Positions 44,706 to 45,526 of a DNA stretch of 45,526 bases are shown piece by piece. How positions within the stretch are numbered: position 1 is the first letter of the stretch; each line of letters starts with the position of its first letter. The DNA is taken from positions 1 through 45,526 of the forward strand of contig NZ_JACZKG010000038.1 in NCBI RefSeq assembly GCF_014860165.1, in the 5' to 3' direction. The position numbers and the translations under genes were made by a program. The notes below the pieces were generated by a model. The model did no database searches, was not told where the DNA came from, and saw only the letters and a list, made by a program, of their open reading frames with translations. The stretch is from Devosia sp. GTDB lineage: Bacteria; Pseudomonadota; Alphaproteobacteria; Rhizobiales; Devosiaceae.

Positions 44706-45470
44706 ATGAGTTCGGCATCCCAAAGGACGGCGCCTGGCGCGGCGTCGCGTTTTGCAGCGAGTCTGATCGACATTCTCGATCGCCTGCACTACCGGCGCGT
44801 ATCACCCGAAGAACAGTTCGATCCGGTGTACCGGCTGCGCTACGAGGCCTATCGGCGGGAAGAGTTCATTCCCATCAATTCCCAGCAGATGACCCGCGAC
44901 GCCTATGACGATGCCGACAATTGCCACTGCTTCGGCGTCTATATCGATGACCAGCTGGTGAGTTCGATCCGGCTGCATATCGCCACCGCGCAGAACCCGA
45001 CCTCGCCCAGCGCCGCCATCTGGCCGGACGTGTTGGGAGACATCATCGCCAAGGGCGGCAGCTATATCGATCCGAGCCGGTTCACCGCCGATCACGACGC
45101 CTCGCTGGCCTTTCCCGCTCTGCCCTATCTCACCCTGCGCACGGCCGTGATGGCCTGTGCGCATTTCAATGCCACCTACTGCATTTCCTCGGTCCGGCCG
45201 GAACATGTCGCCTTCTACAGGCGGGTCTTCGGTTCAGAGCAACTGGCCGGCGAAGGGTATTGGGGTGAACTGACCTTCCCGGTCTGCCTCTATGCGTCCT
45301 ACATCCCGGTGATGCTGCCGCGTGTCCTCAGCCGCTATCCGTTCTTCGATTCGACGGAAGAAGAGCGGCAGGCGCTGTTCGACACCAGCTCGAACGCCCG
45401 CCAGCGCATCATCCGGCCGACGGCGCGCCTGGCGCAGTCCATGCGCGAGCATGAAACGGAAACGGCCTGA
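44706..45470 (+). CDS. FeeM-like N-acyl amino acid synthase domain protein
   Basis: 254 residues. The acyltransferase core begins FDPVYRLRYEAYRREEFIP (about 38-56), then GVYIDDQLVSSIRLHIA, GGSYIDPSRFTAD, LPALPYLTLRTAVMACAHFNATYCISSVRPEHVAFYRRVFGSEQL (about 137-181), a pattern shared with the rhizobial FeeM-like family, structurally related to LuxI-type autoinducer synthases and GNAT enzymes. FeeM itself transfers a fatty acyl group from acyl carrier protein to tyrosine. The product here is unknown. No signal peptide is seen. ATG 44706 has only a weak GGGG upstream. It follows the membrane GGDEF-EAL gene by 136 bases on the same strand. Confidence 0.85.
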   Translation: MSSASQRTAPGAASRFAASLIDILDRLHYRRVSPEEQFDPVYRLRYEAYRREEFIPINSQQMTRDAYDDADNCHCFGVYIDDQLVSSIRLHIATAQNPTSPSAAIWPDVLGDIIAKGGSYIDPSRFTADHDASLAFPALPYLTLRTAVMACAHFNATYCISSVRPEHVAFYRRVFGSEQLAGEGYWGELTFPVCLYASYIPVMLPRVLSRYPFFDSTEEERQALFDTSSNARQRIIRPTARLAQSMREHETETA

Positions 45471-45488
45471 TACGGTCTTGTGGGGGAA

Positions 45489-45526
45489 TGGTGCCGCATA
45501 GGTGACTCGAACACCTGACCCCATCA
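45489..45526 (-). tRNA. tRNA, 3' part only (possibly tRNA-Thr)
   Basis: Read on the minus strand the window edge gives AGGTG-TTCGAGT-CACCT (T arm and loop), then acceptor strand ATGCGGC, discriminator A and encoded CCA ending at 45489. The anticodon lies outside the window. The acceptor end and variable loop resemble alphaproteobacterial tRNA-Thr, but the identity is not proven. Confidence 0.85.

Overview
The window looks like a stretch of chromosome from an alphaproteobacterium of the order Hyphomicrobiales (Rhizobiales), probably close to Devosia. This rests on GC-rich coding sequence, a GTTC-N7-GTTC SOS box, a TTAA-N7-TTAAC CtrA-type box, an imuA-imuB-dnaE2 cassette, IalB-family proteins, and small alphaproteobacterial families (DUF1223, DUF2794, DUF1674, the FeeM-like acyltransferase family). 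The order and genus are inferred from gene content, not measured. I see no prophage, insertion sequence or CRISPR array.

Layout. 1-4118 (minus): htpX, rsmB and a heparinase II/III-like gene in one direction, with a small DUF1674 protein (succinate dehydrogenase assembly type) diverging. 4534-7277 (minus): the cytochrome c maturation set ccmA-B-C-D-G, tightly overlapped, diverging from acnA (7447-10119). 10333-16394: a GNAT acetyltransferase, DUF1223, a probable structured RNA on the minus strand (about 11692-11840), DUF2794, a GrpB/GNAT pair, a BAX-inhibitor-1 protein, thpR, and two tandem IalB-like secreted proteins. 16531-21162: rlmN and rlmJ facing each other (two 23S rRNA adenine methyltransferases), a LysE-type exporter with an Lrp-type regulator, and argG. 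21295-24536: a PAS-PAS-GGDEF-EAL protein behind an exact CtrA box, then a small sigma-factor-like gene translationally coupled to a VOC protein. 25030-30985: typA, a DedA protein, YggT, a DUF167 protein with no ordinary start codon, and the K+-independent type of proton-pumping pyrophosphatase hppA. 31558-34352: a RibD-like reductase, a CPT-like kinase, soluble pyrophosphatase ppa, an unknown secreted protein and a TerB protein. 34568-40407: LexA box and imuA-imuB-dnaE2, the SOS translesion mutasome. 40416-45526: phhB, an orphan sugar-type solute-binding protein, a membrane GGDEF-EAL protein, a FeeM-like N-acyltransferase and the 3' part of a tRNA.

How the genes connect. Most of the window is housekeeping: heme attachment to cytochrome c, TCA cycle, arginine synthesis, ribosome methylation, pyrophosphate disposal by two enzymes, and SOS mutagenesis. 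The accessory interest is in signalling. Two dual-domain c-di-GMP proteins, an IalB-like gene and the FeeM-like acyltransferase each have a full or one-mismatch CtrA-type site upstream. The 40.9-45.5 kb segment (periplasmic binding protein, membrane c-di-GMP enzyme, acyl-signal-type synthase) could be a small sensing and signalling module. Two families of GC-rich palindromic intergenic repeats recur, one of which supplies the last codons and stop of the DUF167 gene.
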